The notes: a model not told the origin generated them from the letters alone. A DNA stretch of 37,108 bases from SG8-40 sp035528435 (GCA_035528435.1 DATKYN010000081.1:1-37108), one strand, 5' to 3'; positions 24,395 to 33,702 are shown, numbered from the stretch's first letter. Translations and numbers: made by a program.

Positions 24395-25845
24395 ACGGTG
24401 AAATTCTCATCAATCTGACCCCACAGGAGACCCGGGTCGCCGTTTTGCAGCAGGGCATTGTTCAGGAACTACACGTAGAGCGCGAATCAAGCCGCGGACT
24501 GGTGGGCAATATTTATCTGGGCCAGGTGAGCAGAGTACTGCCCGGCATGCAATCGGCATTTGTCCAGATCGGTCTTGACCGTGCGGCTTTTCTGCATGTC
24601 GCCGATCTTTGGGGTCACCGCCAGAACGCAGATGATCCCAAACCGATCGAGAAGGCCTTGCATGAGGGGCAGAAACTTCTGGTGCAGGTCATCAAGGATC
24701 CGATCGGTACCAAGGGCGCGCGCCTATCGACGCAAATCAGCATCGCGGGCAGGCTACTGGTGTATCTGCCCCAGGAATCGCACATCGGTATTTCACAGCG
24801 CATCGGTGACGAAGCAGAGCGTACCTTGCTGCGGGAAAAACTTCTGGAGTTGCTGAAGGACTCCGATGACCGTGGCTACATCATTCGCACCATGGCTGAA
24901 ACCGCCAGTGATGATGAACTGGCGGCCGATATCGAATACCTGCGCAAGCTCTGGGGAAGCATCCAGGAGGAGGCGTCAAACGCTCGGGCACCGGCACTGC
25001 TGTACCAGGATCTGAATCTGAGCCTGCGTGTAATGCGTGATTTTGTAAACGAAGATTTTGAACGTATCCTGGTCGACTCGCGCGAGAACTTCCAGAAAAT
25101 GAAGTCGTTCGCGGGCAGTTACCTGCAACGATTTGCCGATCGATTGCATCACTACGCAAGTGACCGACCACTGTTCGAGTTATACGGCGTGGAAGAAGAA
25201 ATCGAACGGGCACTGGCTCGCCGCGTCTCCCTGAAATCGGGGGGCTACCTGATCATGGATCAGACAGAGGCGCTGACTACGGTTGACGTCAACACTGGCG
25301 GATTCGTTGGCGGCCGTAATTTTGACGACACAATTTTCAAGACCAATCTGGAAGCCGCCCAGGTAATCGCCCGACAGTTGCGGCTGCGAAATCTGGGCGG
25401 AATCATCATCGTCGACTTTATCGACATGGACAACGAGACCCATCGCGAAGCGGTGCTCGCCGAGTTCAAGAAAGCGCTTTCCCTGGATCGCACCCGCGTC
25501 ACGGTCAGCGGTTTCAGCCAACTCGGCCTGGTCGAGATGACACGCAAACGAACGCGTGAATCACTTGCGCATATTTTGTGTGAGCCGTGTCCGATGTGCC
25601 ACGGTCGTGGCGAAGTCAAAACTCCACAGACGGTCTGTTACCAGGTTCTGAGAGAGCTTCTTCGCGAATCGCGCCAATTCGCGGCACAGGAGTTCCGGAT
25701 CCTTGCATCACAGAAAGTCATAGACATGTTTCTCGACGAAGAATCGCAAAGCCTTGCAATGCTGGAGGAATTCATCGGCAAGCCGATTTCCCTTCAGGTC
25801 GAATCGGTCTACACGCAGGAGCAGTACGACATCATTCTGGTGTGA
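24391..25845 (+). CDS. rng: Ribonuclease G
   Basis: A 484-residue endoribonuclease for 5' maturation of 16S rRNA and mRNA decay, of normal length and without the long C-terminal scaffold of RNase E. The N-terminal INLTPQETRVAVL leads into an S1 RNA-binding domain (LVGNIYLGQVSRVLPGMQSAFVQIG...) at about 32-125. The catalytic Asp residues are in TTVDVNTGGFVGG and IVDFIDM, and the Zn-link is C400-P-M-C403. The GTG start overlaps maf by four bases (GTGA), indicating coupling. Confidence 0.96.
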   Translation: MNGEILINLTPQETRVAVLQQGIVQELHVERESSRGLVGNIYLGQVSRVLPGMQSAFVQIGLDRAAFLHVADLWGHRQNADDPKPIEKALHEGQKLLVQVIKDPIGTKGARLSTQISIAGRLLVYLPQESHIGISQRIGDEAERTLLREKLLELLKDSDDRGYIIRTMAETASDDELAADIEYLRKLWGSIQEEASNARAPALLYQDLNLSLRVMRDFVNEDFERILVDSRENFQKMKSFAGSYLQRFADRLHHYASDRPLFELYGVEEEIERALARRVSLKSGGYLIMDQTEALTTVDVNTGGFVGGRNFDDTIFKTNLEAAQVIARQLRLRNLGGIIIVDFIDMDNETHREAVLAEFKKALSLDRTRVTVSGFSQLGLVEMTRKRTRESLAHILCEPCPMCHGRGEVKTPQTVCYQVLRELLRESRQFAAQEFRILASQKVIDMFLDEESQSLAMLEEFIGKPISLQVESVYTQEQYDIILV

Positions 25846-25851
25846 CAACCC

Positions 25852-25878
25852 GGTTTCGCGATGCTGCTCTGCGAAACC
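25852..25878. other. Hairpin between convergent rng and dynamin-like genes
   Basis: GGTTTCGC (25852-25859) and GCGAAACC (25871-25878) form a perfect 8-bp stem in the short gap between two converging genes. No T run follows on either strand, so it is not a classic intrinsic terminator, but it may end or protect both transcripts. Confidence 0.45.
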
Positions 25879-25896
25879 ATGGCTGGCACGACATGA

Positions 25897-27855
25897 TCAG
25901 GCAGCGACCGCTGCTGCGTCGGGTGTTTCCGAAGAAGATGGCACTTCGGCGACAAGCGTGTCACGAATACGGGTGAGATCCGCAACCTGGCTGGAAAGCT
26001 GCTGCTGTTGTTTTTGCAAATAGCGCACGCGCTCCTGGAGCGCGTTAACGTCGCCGGCTATCTTGCGAAGGCTCTCGACCCGGGCCTCAAGAAGTTTCTG
26101 ATGCTCCTGCAGTTGCATGGATAACGGATTGAGCGCCCCCTTCAACCAACCGTCGAGATCGTTGCGCACATCACGGAACAACTGCATTCCCTGACCGACC
26201 AGTTCCGCATGAAACCGCCGGATCACAAAACGCTTTTCCCGGCCCAGTACGTTCGCAGGATTCTTGCAAAACGCCTCGGTTCTTTCCTGAAGGGTATGCA
26301 TTCGCAAAATGTGACGCTCCAGGTTAAGCGCTGGCGGAGAAATTTGCTTGAAGCCGAACTGTTTGTGAAATTGCGAATAGACGTTTTCAACAAATCCCTT
26401 CGTCTCGGCGGAGAAAGCTAGAATTTTTTCCGCCTGCTGTGAAAACGTTTCGAACAGGGCCTGCATGGACCGCATCAACCCCGCGGTCGTCCAACTGTCT
26501 TCCATCGCCTGGGAGCTCTTTGCAAGCAGTTCGCCAAGACGTTCATCCGACATCGGATTGAGCAGAACCTGCCCCTGCCGGGTGACGGTCTTCAAAGACC
26601 CCGTAAAGCTTTCCATGTGGTGGCCGTACTTCTTCTTGTCTTGTTCGAACTTGGTGAGTAAATTCTTTGCAAGATCGCGATTCTTTCCGGACAGCTTCGA
26701 CATCTCGAGCAATTCCGTACGCCCACTGTCACGTTGCGTGATTACCGTCTGCAATGACGTCTCGACCATACCCCCGACTTCGCGTGAAACGGCCGCGCGC
26801 AAAATTTGTTGTTTTTCCGGAATAATTTCATCGGCAATCAGGCGTTCAAGTTGTTCGATTCCGCTTTTCTTGAGTAGCTCTTCGTCCTCACGAATACGGG
26901 CCAGCAACGCTTTCTGAGCGGAAAGCGCAATAACATGGTCGCGCTGGATGTCGAGTGTTTTCGCAGTCTCGTCGAGTTGACGCTCGATCCCGGCATCGAT
27001 TTCAGCCTGGCTCTTGAGATCGTCCCAGGCGAGATCCACTTTGTTCAGTACCGCCACCCTGCGACTGACGTAATCGCGGACATATTGTTGCCAGACGTTA
27101 AGATCCGACTTGGTGACACCCGTATCCAGCGCAAGCAGGAAGAGTACCGCGTGTGCGCTGGGAATCATGGAAAGCGTCAATTCCGGTTCCGTTCCAAGTG
27201 CGTTCACGCCCGGCGTGTCCAGCACCACCAGCCCGCTTTTCAATAGCGGGTGTGGAAAGTTGATCATGGCGTGACGCCAGCTGGGAATTTCGACTTTCCC
27301 CTCGCCCTTCTTGATCACCGTCGTCGTGAGGAACTCCGAATCGTCAAGCAGACCCATTGCGTCGGCTTCCTCAATCGGGACCGTCTTGACATCGGCCAGC
27401 TTTGACATCGCCTCTGACATCGCCTCCTGCGAGTCGACGTCGAGCCGGATCTGCACCCATTCGATCGGCCGGTGTTTCAGCGCGCCAATGCCATCTTCGC
27501 CTTTACGCGTCTCGATCGGGAGCAGGCGGATATAGGGCTCCTCGGCTGCGTCGTAGAAAATCTCGGTCGGACACATGGTCGTGCGTCCGATGTCTGACGG
27601 AAGCAGACGTTGCCGGTAGCCCGAAAAGAACATGGCGTTGATCAACTCGGTCTTGCCACGCGAGAACTCGGCAAGAAACGCAAGCATGATGCGATCGTTT
27701 CTGAGACTTTCAACCAGATCGTAAATCCGCAGGCTGCGACGGATATCCGCATGTCCATGCCCTTCGAGCCACGCCTGGTAGGCTTCGATTGTCTCGCGCA
27801 GTTCGTCGCGCCATTTCTGGTAATTCTCTACCTGGATTTCGAGTTCAGTTTTCAT
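25897..27855 (-). CDS. Dynamin-like large GTPase
   Basis: A 652-residue protein with a dynamin-family GTPase domain. G1 is AEFSRGKT at 62-69, where the family usually has GEFSRGKS; G2 is in GRTTMCPTEI (90-99), G3 is DTPG (213-216), and G4 is NKVD (271-274). The region after about 340 is predicted mostly helical, and residues about 600-625 (ALQERVRYLQKQQQQL) form a short coiled coil before an Ala/Ser-rich end. No transmembrane segment is obvious. Bacterial dynamins remodel membranes or help in stress and phage defence; the role here is unknown. It appears to stand alone, with yggT about 275 bases upstream on the same strand. No ribosome binding site is obvious before ATG 27855. Confidence 0.85.
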   Translation of the reverse strand: MKTELEIQVENYQKWRDELRETIEAYQAWLEGHGHADIRRSLRIYDLVESLRNDRIMLAFLAEFSRGKTELINAMFFSGYRQRLLPSDIGRTTMCPTEIFYDAAEEPYIRLLPIETRKGEDGIGALKHRPIEWVQIRLDVDSQEAMSEAMSKLADVKTVPIEEADAMGLLDDSEFLTTTVIKKGEGKVEIPSWRHAMINFPHPLLKSGLVVLDTPGVNALGTEPELTLSMIPSAHAVLFLLALDTGVTKSDLNVWQQYVRDYVSRRVAVLNKVDLAWDDLKSQAEIDAGIERQLDETAKTLDIQRDHVIALSAQKALLARIREDEELLKKSGIEQLERLIADEIIPEKQQILRAAVSREVGGMVETSLQTVITQRDSGRTELLEMSKLSGKNRDLAKNLLTKFEQDKKKYGHHMESFTGSLKTVTRQGQVLLNPMSDERLGELLAKSSQAMEDSWTTAGLMRSMQALFETFSQQAEKILAFSAETKGFVENVYSQFHKQFGFKQISPPALNLERHILRMHTLQERTEAFCKNPANVLGREKRFVIRRFHAELVGQGMQLFRDVRNDLDGWLKGALNPLSMQLQEHQKLLEARVESLRKIAGDVNALQERVRYLQKQQQQLSSQVADLTRIRDTLVAEVPSSSETPDAAAVAA

Positions 27856-28131
27856 ATTTTTGCAAACTGACCAATCTTTTTTAGCGGGCCGATTGTGTCA
27901 CCGGCGCTTGTTCAATGACGCTCGCCGGGTTCGAATGACGTGACCTGCGTTCATCACATCTCGCTAAATTCCGGCAAAACCCTCCAATAAATCAACGTGC
28001 TTTACTACCTCTACTCGAGAGTGGCAGAACATGCCCGGGCTCACGAGGAATATCTCACAAACCACAAAGAGCAAGTTTCGTACAACCTGCGCCAGATCGG
28101 GCCAGGCACCGCCAAACAGGCATTAAACCGC

Positions 28132-28704
28132 CTACAACATGCGCACAAACACCGCTTCCAGATAGGCAACCGGCCACATCAGCAAGAGCTGACAGACCAC
28201 AAGCACAAAAAACGGCGCCAAATCGACACCACCGATCGGAGGAATACGACGCCGAAAGACCCCCAGAAAGGGTCGCGTCATTGCATTGAGCATGGGCGCC
28301 ACCGGGCTGTACGGATTGATCCAGGACAGCACGGCCTGGATGATGGTCGCGACAAGAACAATGTAAACGGATGTTTTCAGGAGGTTAGCGCCTGCCAGGC
28401 AGACCAGTCCCACGATCGCTGCACCCGCCGGGGCGGAAAAATCATAACCCTTGATCGATAACACGGCGGACATCAATGCAAGCTGGAGGAGCCAGGCAAG
28501 GACCAGGCTCGACAAATCGTAGCCCCACAGCCCCGGGATCATTCGCCGCGCTGGCCGCACCGCAAAATCCGTCAACGCAGCCACGAAGTTCGATAGCGGA
28601 TTGCGCGCCGGGGCCCGCACCGCCTGAAGAAAAAAACGCAGCAACAGGGCAAGCACAAAGAGGCCTACAAAAGTCTCCAGCAAAAAAACCATTCCCTGAC
28701 TCAT
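28132..28704 (-). CDS. yggT: YggT family membrane protein
   Basis: A 190-residue inner-membrane protein with two YGGT repeats: FLLETFVGLFVLALLLRFFLQ with RNPLSNFVAALTDFAVRPARRMIPG in the first half, and VLSWINPYSPVAPMLNAMTRPFLGVFRRRIPPIGG-type text in the second. Four hydrophobic segments are expected. Relatives are linked to cell division, osmotic tolerance or envelope organisation, without a defined reaction. It follows proC on the same strand, as in many proteobacteria. Confidence 0.92.
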   Translation of the reverse strand: MSQGMVFLLETFVGLFVLALLLRFFLQAVRAPARNPLSNFVAALTDFAVRPARRMIPGLWGYDLSSLVLAWLLQLALMSAVLSIKGYDFSAPAGAAIVGLVCLAGANLLKTSVYIVLVATIIQAVLSWINPYSPVAPMLNAMTRPFLGVFRRRIPPIGGVDLAPFFVLVVCQLLLMWPVAYLEAVFVRML

Positions 28705-28764
28705 CCCGGCTTTCCCATCCTGTTTATGGGTGGTTCGGCCACCGCCCGATTCGTCGCCACCTGA

Positions 28765-29571
28765 TCAGTCATCGCCGAACTCGTCGCCCAATTCGCGGGC
28801 TCGCGTCGCGGCCCGTTTGACAGCTTGCACAATAAGCGCCTTGACACTAACGGATTCCATGGCGGAAAGCGCGCTTTGTGTTGTTCCGCCCCTGGAGGTC
28901 ACTTTGGCTCGCAGCTCGGCAGGACCATCGTCCGAAGTGGCGGCCAGCTGCGCAGCCCCGCGGAACGTCTCAATCGCCAGCATGCGCGCCGCTTGCGGAT
29001 CAAGCCCCAGTTCTATCGCCGCTTCCTCAAGCGCCTCGATAAAGTAGAACACATAGCCCGGACCGCTACCCGAGACTGCCGTGACCGCGTCAAGCTGTGT
29101 TTCGTGCTCGAACCACACGCTCTTGCCGGTCGCGGCAATCATATTCTCGGCCAGTTTCCGATCATCGGGACCGACACCGGATGTCGCATAAATGCCGGAG
29201 ACTCCTGCGCCAATCAGCGCCGGCGTATTTGGCATGATACGTACGATCCGGTCGTGACCACCCAGCCAGCGCGCAATGTCGGCGCAGCGGATACCGGCCG
29301 CAATACTGATCACCAATGCTTCGCCGCACCGGGATCCAACACCGGTGACAGCGTCCTTCATGTTCTGCGGCTTGACCGCAAACACAACCACATCAGCCGC
29401 CGTTTGATCATCCCACTGGGCGTGGGCGGTGATGCCCAACTCTGCAATCCGGGCTCGCGCCGGTGCAGACAGGTCGATCACCCGCAGGTTCGCCCCGGAG
29501 ATGCCTTGCTGCAACATGCCTCCGATCAACGCCGCAGCCATGTTGCCACCACCTACGAAAACAATTTTCAC
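28765..29571 (-). CDS. proC: Pyrroline-5-carboxylate reductase
   Basis: About 268 residues. It reduces pyrroline-5-carboxylate to proline with NAD(P)H, the last step of proline synthesis. The Rossmann motif KIVFVGGGNMAAALIGG is at the very start, FAVKPQNM, RIMPNTPALIGAGVSGIY and AVSGSGPGYVFYFIEAL follow, and the C-terminal VTSRGGTTQSALSAME is the catalytic/oligomer signature. I choose GTG 29571 because it puts the Rossmann strand at the N-terminus; GTG 29613 would add 14 residues with no family match. Neither has a strong ribosome binding site. Confidence 0.95.
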   Translation of the reverse strand: MKIVFVGGGNMAAALIGGMLQQGISGANLRVIDLSAPARARIAELGITAHAQWDDQTAADVVVFAVKPQNMKDAVTGVGSRCGEALVISIAAGIRCADIARWLGGHDRIVRIMPNTPALIGAGVSGIYATSGVGPDDRKLAENMIAATGKSVWFEHETQLDAVTAVSGSGPGYVFYFIEALEEAAIELGLDPQAARMLAIETFRGAAQLAATSDDGPAELRAKVTSRGGTTQSALSAMESVSVKALIVQAVKRAATRARELGDEFGDD

Positions 29572-29784
29572 GAAACACCCGGACGCGGTTACAGCCGAGA
29601 GGGCCGCTTCCACAATTAGTCAATTAGTCAGTGCTACTTCACCCAGCAACGGCCGAGCGAGACAGCCCGGCTACCAACGCGGCTCCAGCCTCGTGCCGGT
29701 ACCGGAGTGTAGCGTCCGCCGCCTACCGGCGTCGAGCGCCGGGCACTGATGACCGGGCAAGCACCCGTAGCGCTGGCAATTGCT

Positions 29785-30474
29785 TCAACGTAATTGGCGT
29801 GGACCAAAAATCGCGCGCCCTACGCGGACCATGGTCGCACCTTCAGCAATGGCCGGCTCCAGATCATCCGACATGCCCATCGACAACGAGTCAAGCGAAA
29901 GCCCCGTCGACACAAGCTGATCCTTGAGTTGCCGTAACAGCGCAAACTGCTGGTGCTGGAAATTTACATCGGTTGTTGGTTCAGGGATCGCCATCAGCCC
30001 GCGCAGCTGCAATCGCGGCAGGTGCGCGACAGCGAGAGCCAGCTCCTCAAGTGCATCGGGGTGACAACCGCTCTTGGATCGCTCACCGCTGACATTGACC
30101 TGGATGCAAACCTGAAGCGGTTGCAGGTTTTCCGGCCTCGCGGCCGAAAGTCGTTCGGCCAGCTTGAGCCGGTCCACCGTATGCACCCATGAGAAGTTCT
30201 GCGCGACGGCCCGGGCCTTGTTGCTCTGGATCGGACCGATGAAATGCCACTCCACCGGCAAATCGGGCAGGGCCTCAATCTTGCTCAATGCTTCCTGCAG
30301 ATAGTTTTCTCCGAAGGCATGTTGGCCAGCCCGAAAGGCTTCGCGAACCGCCTCAGCGGAGAACGTCTTGCTGACAGCAATAAGCCGAACCGCATCGGGC
30401 GGGCGCCCTGAGGCGCCCGTGGCGGCCAGAATCCGATCTTGTACGGCTTGCAAGCGTGATGAAATTGTGCTCAT
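29785..30474 (-). CDS. yggS: YggS family pyridoxal-phosphate homeostasis protein
   Basis: A 229-residue PLP-binding TIM-barrel protein (PLPBP/ProsC) that buffers vitamin B6 and affects amino-acid pools; no catalytic activity is known. The PLP Lys is K36 in RLIAVSKTF. FGENYLQEA, WHFIGPIQSNKAR, VCIQVNVSGERSKSGC, GLMAIPEP and SMGMSDDLEPAIAEGATMVRVGRAIFG are all present. It shares an orientation with proC and yggT, with a gap of about 210 bases to proC that holds no gene but a tandem AATTAGTC copy near 29613-29630. Confidence 0.96.
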   Translation of the reverse strand: MSTISSRLQAVQDRILAATGASGRPPDAVRLIAVSKTFSAEAVREAFRAGQHAFGENYLQEALSKIEALPDLPVEWHFIGPIQSNKARAVAQNFSWVHTVDRLKLAERLSAARPENLQPLQVCIQVNVSGERSKSGCHPDALEELALAVAHLPRLQLRGLMAIPEPTTDVNFQHQQFALLRQLKDQLVSTGLSLDSLSMGMSDDLEPAIAEGATMVRVGRAIFGPRQLR

Positions 30475-30585
30475 AATTCACTTGCGATATATGTGATAAC
30501 TATTGAATATTAAAGATATTTAAATGATTTCGATGAGATCATGTTATCGCTTGCGCCTCCCCTTCCGCAATATGGACTGACATAG
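30475..30585. promoter_or_regulatory. Divergent promoter region of yggS and pilT
   Basis: This 111-base gap between divergent genes is much more AT-rich than its surroundings (several TATAT and TTTAAAT runs), as expected for a two-way promoter region. Exact -35 and -10 boxes cannot be assigned with confidence. Confidence 0.5.
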
Positions 30586-31626
30586 ATGGATATCTCAGAA
30601 CTGCTCGCATTTTCCGTCAAGAACCAAGCCTCTGACCTGCACCTTTCAGCGGGCCTGCCGCCAATGATCCGTGTTCATGGTGACGTAAGGCGCATAAATC
30701 TGCCTCCCATGGAACACAAGGACGTACATGCGATGGTGTACGACATCATGAATGACGGCCAGCGCAAGTTCTACGAGGAGAACCTCGAGTGCGATTTTTC
30801 GTTTTCCATTCCAAACCTTGCACGATTCCGGGTAAACGCGTTCGTGCATCAGCGCGGTGCCGGCGCCGTGATGCGGACCATTCCGTCAAAAGTCCTGACG
30901 ATGGAAGAGCTGAAATGCCCGCCAATTTTCAAGGACATCTGTGAGTTCCCTCGCGGCATCGTGCTGGTAACCGGGCCAACCGGCTCGGGCAAGTCCACCA
31001 CGCTCGCCGGCATGGTCAACCACATCAATGAGAACGACCACGGCCACATCCTGACGGTCGAGGACCCGATCGAATTCGTGCACGATAGCAAGAAATCATT
31101 GATCAACCAACGTGAAGTGGGCCCTCACACGCTTTCGTTCAACAACGCCTTGCGCTCTGCATTGCGCGAAGATCCTGATGTGATCCTGGTTGGCGAGATG
31201 CGGGATCTGGAAACCATCCGCCTGGCGATGACCGCCGCGGAAACCGGCCACCTGGTGTTCGGAACGCTGCATACCAGTTCTGCCGCGAAAACAGTGGATC
31301 GCGTGATCGACGTGTTTCCCGCAGCCGAAAAGGAAATGATTCGCGCAATGTTGTCCGAGAGCCTTCGCGCCGTAATTTCGCAGACCCTTTGCAAGACCAA
31401 GGATGGACAGGGACGCGTTGCCGCCCACGAGATCATGATCGGCACGCCTGCCATCCGTAACCTCATCCGCGAAGCAAAGATCGCACAGATGTATTCAGCC
31501 ATTCAGACGGGCCAGAGTCTCGGCATGCAGACTCTCGACCAGAACCTGACCGAACTACTCAAGCGCAACGTTATTAGCAAGGATGAGGCACGGGCGAAAG
31601 CCGCCAACAAGGATACCTTCCAGTAA
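30586..31626 (+). CDS. pilT: Type IV pilus retraction ATPase PilT
   Basis: A 346-residue hexameric ATPase that powers pilus retraction and twitching. Walker A GPTGSGKS is at 130-137, the Asp box ILTVEDPIEF follows, Walker B is VILVGEMRDLET, and the His box is HLVFGTLHTSS. The N-terminal SDLHLSAGLPPMIRVHGD is the PAS-like domain, and AIRNLIREAKIAQM carries the AIRNLIRE retraction signature at the C-terminus. It precedes pilU by 39 bases, the typical pair. Confidence 0.97.
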   Translation: MDISELLAFSVKNQASDLHLSAGLPPMIRVHGDVRRINLPPMEHKDVHAMVYDIMNDGQRKFYEENLECDFSFSIPNLARFRVNAFVHQRGAGAVMRTIPSKVLTMEELKCPPIFKDICEFPRGIVLVTGPTGSGKSTTLAGMVNHINENDHGHILTVEDPIEFVHDSKKSLINQREVGPHTLSFNNALRSALREDPDVILVGEMRDLETIRLAMTAAETGHLVFGTLHTSSAAKTVDRVIDVFPAAEKEMIRAMLSESLRAVISQTLCKTKDGQGRVAAHEIMIGTPAIRNLIREAKIAQMYSAIQTGQSLGMQTLDQNLTELLKRNVISKDEARAKAANKDTFQ

Positions 31627-31665
31627 GACCCGATCTGTATAGCAAACGAAATCCGGTAAAGACAT

Positions 31666-32802
31666 ATGGAAAGAGACCAGGCAGTCAAATTCATTCACGA
31701 CCTTCTCAGGGCAATGATCGCCAAGGAGGCTTCAGACCTGTTCATCACCGCCGGATTTCCACCCGCGTTCAAGATGGATGGAAAAATGACGCCGGTGTCG
31801 AATCAGAGCCTGACACCCCAACATACACAAGAGCTCGCACGGGCACTGATGAACGACAAGCAGGCCCAGGAGTTCGAGGGGTCGAGCGAATGTAATTTCG
31901 CGATCAGCCCACCCGGGATCGGTCGCTTCCGGGTCAACGCCTTCGTTCAGCAAACTCGCGTCGGCCTGGTGCTGCGAACCATCACGACAACGATTCCGAA
32001 GATGGACGATCTCGGTTTGCCACCGGTACTGAAGGACGTGGTAATGACCAAACGCGGCCTGGTGATCGTGGTTGGTGCGACCGGTTCGGGAAAATCGACA
32101 ACGCTCGCAGCGATGCTGGGCTATCGCAACGAGAACAGCTACGGCCACATCATTACCATCGAAGACCCGATCGAATACGTTCACGAACACAAGAACTGCC
32201 TGGTGACGCAACGCGAAGTCGGCGTCGATACGGAAAACTGGGAATCCGCATTGAAGAACACCTTGCGGCAAGCGCCCGACGTCATTCTGATTGGCGAGAT
32301 CCGGGATCGGGAAACAATGGATCACGCGATCGCGTTTGCCGAAACCGGCCACCTCTGCATGGGGACGCTGCACGCGAACAGCTCCAACCAGGCACTGGAC
32401 CGGATCATCAACTTCTTCCCGGAAGAACGGCGCTCACAGTTGCTGATGGACCTTTCGCTCAACCTGAAGGGGATGATCTCGCAACGTCTTATCCCGAAGC
32501 GGGACAAGAAAGGCCGGGCCGCCGCCATCGAAATATTGCTTAATACACCCCTGATCTCGGATCTCATCTTCAAAGGCGAGGTTCACGAGATCAAGGAGAT
32601 CATGTCAAAGTCGCGTGAGCTTGGCATGCAGACCTTCGACCAGGCCTTGTTCGATCTCTATGAGGCGGGGCTGATCAGCTACGAAGATGCGATGCGCAAC
32701 GCCGACTCGATGAACGAGCTGCGCCTGCAAATCAAGCTGCACGGAAAAGAAGCCCAGGACAAGGACATGACCTCCGGCCTCGACCACCTCAACATCGTCT
32801 GA
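31666..32802 (+). CDS. pilU: PilT paralogue PilU
   Basis: A 378-residue second retraction ATPase that works with PilT under load. Walker A GATGSGKS is at 137-144, IITIEDPIEYVHEH is the Asp box, VILIGEIRDRETM is Walker B, and HLCMGTLHANSSNQALDRI is the His box. TPLISDLIFKGEVHEIKEIMSKS replaces the AIRNLIRE end of PilT, and the longer C-terminal tail (GKEAQDKDMTSGLDHLNIV) is typical of PilU. Confidence 0.96.
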   Translation: MERDQAVKFIHDLLRAMIAKEASDLFITAGFPPAFKMDGKMTPVSNQSLTPQHTQELARALMNDKQAQEFEGSSECNFAISPPGIGRFRVNAFVQQTRVGLVLRTITTTIPKMDDLGLPPVLKDVVMTKRGLVIVVGATGSGKSTTLAAMLGYRNENSYGHIITIEDPIEYVHEHKNCLVTQREVGVDTENWESALKNTLRQAPDVILIGEIRDRETMDHAIAFAETGHLCMGTLHANSSNQALDRIINFFPEERRSQLLMDLSLNLKGMISQRLIPKRDKKGRAAAIEILLNTPLISDLIFKGEVHEIKEIMSKSRELGMQTFDQALFDLYEAGLISYEDAMRNADSMNELRLQIKLHGKEAQDKDMTSGLDHLNIV

Positions 32803-32885
32803 TCCGACAGTTCCGGCAGGGACCTGAATAGCAAGCCGGTGGACACCGTCCAGCGAGTGCCTGCTCTCCCCCAGCTCATCGTGCG

Positions 32886-33260
32886 TCAGAACGGCAGGTA
32901 AATTTCGATTTCTACGCGCCGATCCGGGTTACGGTGTTTGCTCAGACGCACCACTCTGGCACGCAAGCGATTTCCGAAATCGATCTGGCGCGCGATGCTT
33001 TCGTTTGCATCAGCGGACACGTAGCCCAGCGTGCGGCCACGCCATTCGACACGGATCGCGTTGGGATCATCAGGGTGATGCGGCTCCCGTTCGAGTTGCA
33101 GTGCATCGCCGACTTTCAGTTTGTCGAAGGCCTTGTTGGCGCCATGATGTTGCAAACCGGTAACAAACGACACTTGCACCAGAACCGACCCTCCCGGCTC
33201 CTCACCGGCATAAACCCAAGCTTGAGATACTGCCAGCAAGATCGCGACGAGCCAACGCAT
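32886..33260 (-). CDS. Exported stand-alone HIRAN-domain protein
   Basis: A 124-residue protein with a signal peptide (residues 1-18, cleavage after VYA) and then one HIRAN domain: VSFVTGLQHHGA, LKVGDALQLEREPHHPDDPNAIRVEW, RTLGYVSADANESIARQID. HIRAN domains usually sit in SNF2 helicases or are free cytoplasmic proteins and bind DNA ends; an exported one must do something else. It is the last gene of a minus-strand run, 28 bases after the HemJ-like gene. Confidence 0.82.
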   Translation of the reverse strand: MRWLVAILLAVSQAWVYAGEEPGGSVLVQVSFVTGLQHHGANKAFDKLKVGDALQLEREPHHPDDPNAIRVEWRGRTLGYVSADANESIARQIDFGNRLRARVVRLSKHRNPDRRVEIEIYLPF

Positions 33261-33288
33261 GGTTCGGATGCACGCAAACGTGCCAGGA

Positions 33289-33702
33289 TCAGAACGGTTT
33301 CATAACCACGAGAAATACAACCGGTATGAGAACCAGCACCGGGAATTCATTGAACCAGCGGTACCAGACGTGGCCGTGAGAATTTTGGTCGCGGCGAAAA
33401 TCGGCAACCAGTTTGCCGCACCACAGATGGTATCCAATCAGAACTACGACCAGCAACATTTTCGCCATCAGCCAGCCGCCATAAAAGCCCCAACCAAGCC
33501 ACAACCACAGACCTGATGCGACCGTCAGTATGCCGCCCGGGGTCATGATTCCGAAGAACAGTTTGCGCTCCATGACCTTGAAACGTTCAATGCTCTGCCG
33601 GTCATCCGACATGGCGTGATAAACAAACAGCCGCGGCAGATAAAACAAACCCGCAAACCAGGTAACCATGAAAATGATGTGGAGCGATTTGACGATCAGC
33701 AT
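33289..33702 (-). CDS. hemJ: HemJ-type protoporphyrinogen oxidase
   Basis: A 137-residue membrane protein of the HemJ (CopD/UPF0093) family, which oxidises protoporphyrinogen IX to protoporphyrin IX in haem synthesis. It has KSLHIIFMVTWFAGLFYLPRLFVYHA with the conserved haem-ligand His at residue 7, then ERKLFFGIMTPGGILTVASGLWL and a C-terminal FNEFPVLVLIPVVFLVVMKPF. ATG 33702 is chosen because AAGG lies seven bases upstream and the conserved membrane segment follows directly; a longer frame to 33807 adds 35 unrelated residues. Confidence 0.93.
   Translation of the reverse strand: MLIVKSLHIIFMVTWFAGLFYLPRLFVYHAMSDDRQSIERFKVMERKLFFGIMTPGGILTVASGLWLWLGWGFYGGWLMAKMLLVVVLIGYHLWCGKLVADFRRDQNSHGHVWYRWFNEFPVLVLIPVVFLVVMKPF

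Noticed and set aside
27997..28461. Plus-strand open frame of 154 codons between the dynamin-like gene and yggT
   Set aside because: Its second half is antisense to yggT, and the first half has no ribosome binding site or recognisable sequence.
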